From contig NZ_CP149926.1 in NCBI RefSeq assembly GCF_037949285.1, forward strand, positions 62,001 through 126,000: a stretch of DNA of 64,000 nucleotides, in the 5' to 3' direction. The position numbers and the translations under genes were made by a program. The notes beneath the pieces are model-generated. The model had not been told where the DNA came from, searched no databases, and worked only from the letters and a program-made list of their open reading frames with translations. The first letter of the stretch is position 1. Each line of letters begins with the position of its first letter. Below, piece after piece: positions 63,243 through 64,000 of this stretch. This DNA comes from Thioclava sp. GXIMD4216 (GTDB lineage Bacteria; Pseudomonadota; Alphaproteobacteria; Rhodobacterales; Rhodobacteraceae).

Positions 63243-64000
63243 TCAATCGGCCTGCCGCAAGATCCGCGCGGGCCGCACCCGCAGGGGCCGGATCACAAAC
63301 ATCAGATCCGCCAGCAGCGCCGCCGCCATGCCGGTAAACAGGATGACAAGCGCCGGTGTCCACGCCATGTGATAGCCCAGCTCCATCACCTGCGTAAGCA
63401 CCGCCCAGCCCGCCAGCGCCCCCGCCCCGACAGCCACCAGCCCCGCCACACCGCCAAGGATCAGCGCGCGCAGCAGGAACGCCAGCAGAATACGGCCACG
63501 GCTGGCGCCTAGCGTTTTCAACAGCGCCGCCTCCCATGCGCGGCGGGCCTCGCCTGCCGCAGAGGCCCCGATCAGCACGATCACCCCCGTCACCAGCGTC
63601 ACGCTGGCCGCAAGCGAGGTGGCGCGGGCAATCGCCTGCAACGCCTCGGTCAGGCGGCCAATGGCTTCGCGCACGGGCACGGCGGTGACATTGGGGAAGG
63701 CCCGCGCCAGATGCCGCAGGATCTCAGGTTCGGCGGTTTCGGGGGCGTAGAGTGTGGCCAGATGGGTATGCGGCGCGCCCGCCAGAGCCGCAGGGTTGAA
63801 GGTGATCACAAAGCCGATCCCCGCCGTCGAGAAATCGACATCGCGCAGCGAGGTTATCGGCGCGGTGATGTCGCGGCCAAGGATATTGACGGTCAGCCTG
63901 TCGCCCAGCTTCAGCCCAAGCTCCTGCGCCTCCTTTGCGGCAAAGCTGATCTGCGGCGGGCCTTGATCATCGGGGGCCCAGAACTGGCCGGCCACGATTT
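63243..64000 (-). CDS. ABC transporter permease, FtsX/YbbP type (5' part outside window)
   Basis: The C-terminal 252 residues of a large permease enter from the right edge. A periplasmic segment (QFWAPDDQGPPQISFAAKEA, GRDITAPITSLRDVDF) is followed by three or four helices of the FtsX C-terminal domain (LTGVIVLIGAS-like, ALLKTLGASRGRILLAFLLRALILG, in part). This resembles YbbP, which works with the ATPase YbbA and the esterase TesA in lipid or toxin handling. The partner genes lie beyond the window. Stop at 63243. Confidence 0.85.
   Translation of the reverse strand, partial: IVAGQFWAPDDQGPPQISFAAKEAQELGLKLGDRLTVNILGRDITAPITSLRDVDFSTAGIGFVITFNPAALAGAPHTHLATLYAPETAEPEILRHLARAFPNVTAVPVREAIGRLTEALQAIARATSLAASVTLVTGVIVLIGASAAGEARRAWEAALLKTLGASRGRILLAFLLRALILGGVAGLVAVGAGALAGWAVLTQVMELGYHMAWTPALVILFTGMAAALLADLMFVIRPLRVRPARILRQAD

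Overview
The window is ordinary-looking chromosome from a GC-rich alphaproteobacterium, almost certainly a member of the Rhodobacterales/Paracoccaceae (Rhodobacter-Paracoccus relatives). The best evidence is the petP-petR-petABC arrangement (MarR regulator and response regulator directly upstream of the cytochrome bc1 operon, as in Rhodobacter capsulatus), the 4.5S RNA lying near dnaX-ybaB-recR, a TauR-type MocR regulator divergent from taurine-pyruvate aminotransferase, and many Rhodobacterales-type hypothetical genes (DUF2794, a cytochrome c', an RTX-repeat protein). I see no phage, insertion sequence, CRISPR array, tRNA or rRNA gene.

Layout. 1-2.4 kb: VOC protein, DoxX, an SRPBCC-like hypothetical and an SDR oxidoreductase (all minus). 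2.5-11 kb: SRP RNA, a MacA/MacB-type efflux pair, dnaX-ybaB-recR-tfoX-like, a GST, queG. 11-14.6 kb: EamA transporter, a 64-residue unknown protein, ilvE, petP-petR. 14.8-17.5 kb: petABC behind a perfect FNR-type box. 17.6-23.7 kb: NYN/LOTUS-like protein, TetR regulator, RTX protein with an acidic tail, aroC, a dicarboxylate/amino-acid symporter. 23.8-27.2 kb: TPP riboswitch plus thiBPQ thiamine importer. 27.2-39.1 kb: glutathione-dependent formaldehyde dehydrogenase, I78 inhibitor lipoprotein, cytochrome c', DUF2794, NlpC/P60 hydrolase with leucyl aminopeptidase, beta-carbonic anhydrase, a ribbon-helix-helix-like protein, a MuiA-family protein, asd, and a GT29-like/GT4 glycosyltransferase pair. 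39.2-42.2 kb: ModE-like regulator and modABC. 42.3-43.7 kb: hsp20 with a probable RNA thermometer, and a trypsin-like protease. 43.9-53.1 kb: amine/taurine catabolism (class III transaminase, gabD, Lrp regulator, SDR, GH15, TauR, Tpa). 53.2-58.6 kb: LysE exporter, GNAT, metG, LysR, MATE. 58.7-63.2 kb: thiamine biosynthesis operon thiD-thiO-thiS-thiG-thiE-thiF behind a second TPP riboswitch. The window ends inside an FtsX/YbbP-type ABC permease.

How the genes work together. Thiamine pyrophosphate controls two operons in two different ways: the importer switch looks translational (anti-Shine-Dalgarno hairpin) and the biosynthesis switch looks transcriptional (intrinsic terminator in the leader). 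Respiration is represented by bc1 and its two regulators, with an oxygen-responsive FNR-type site. Molybdate uptake is paired with a ModE-like protein that lacks the usual molybdate-binding domain. The most interesting non-coding signals are a three-hairpin ROSE-like leader plus heat-shock-type promoter at hsp20, and an unassigned, highly structured intergenic region around 29.6-29.8 kb. I did not find a clearly new multi-gene system; most of the window is well-known core metabolism.
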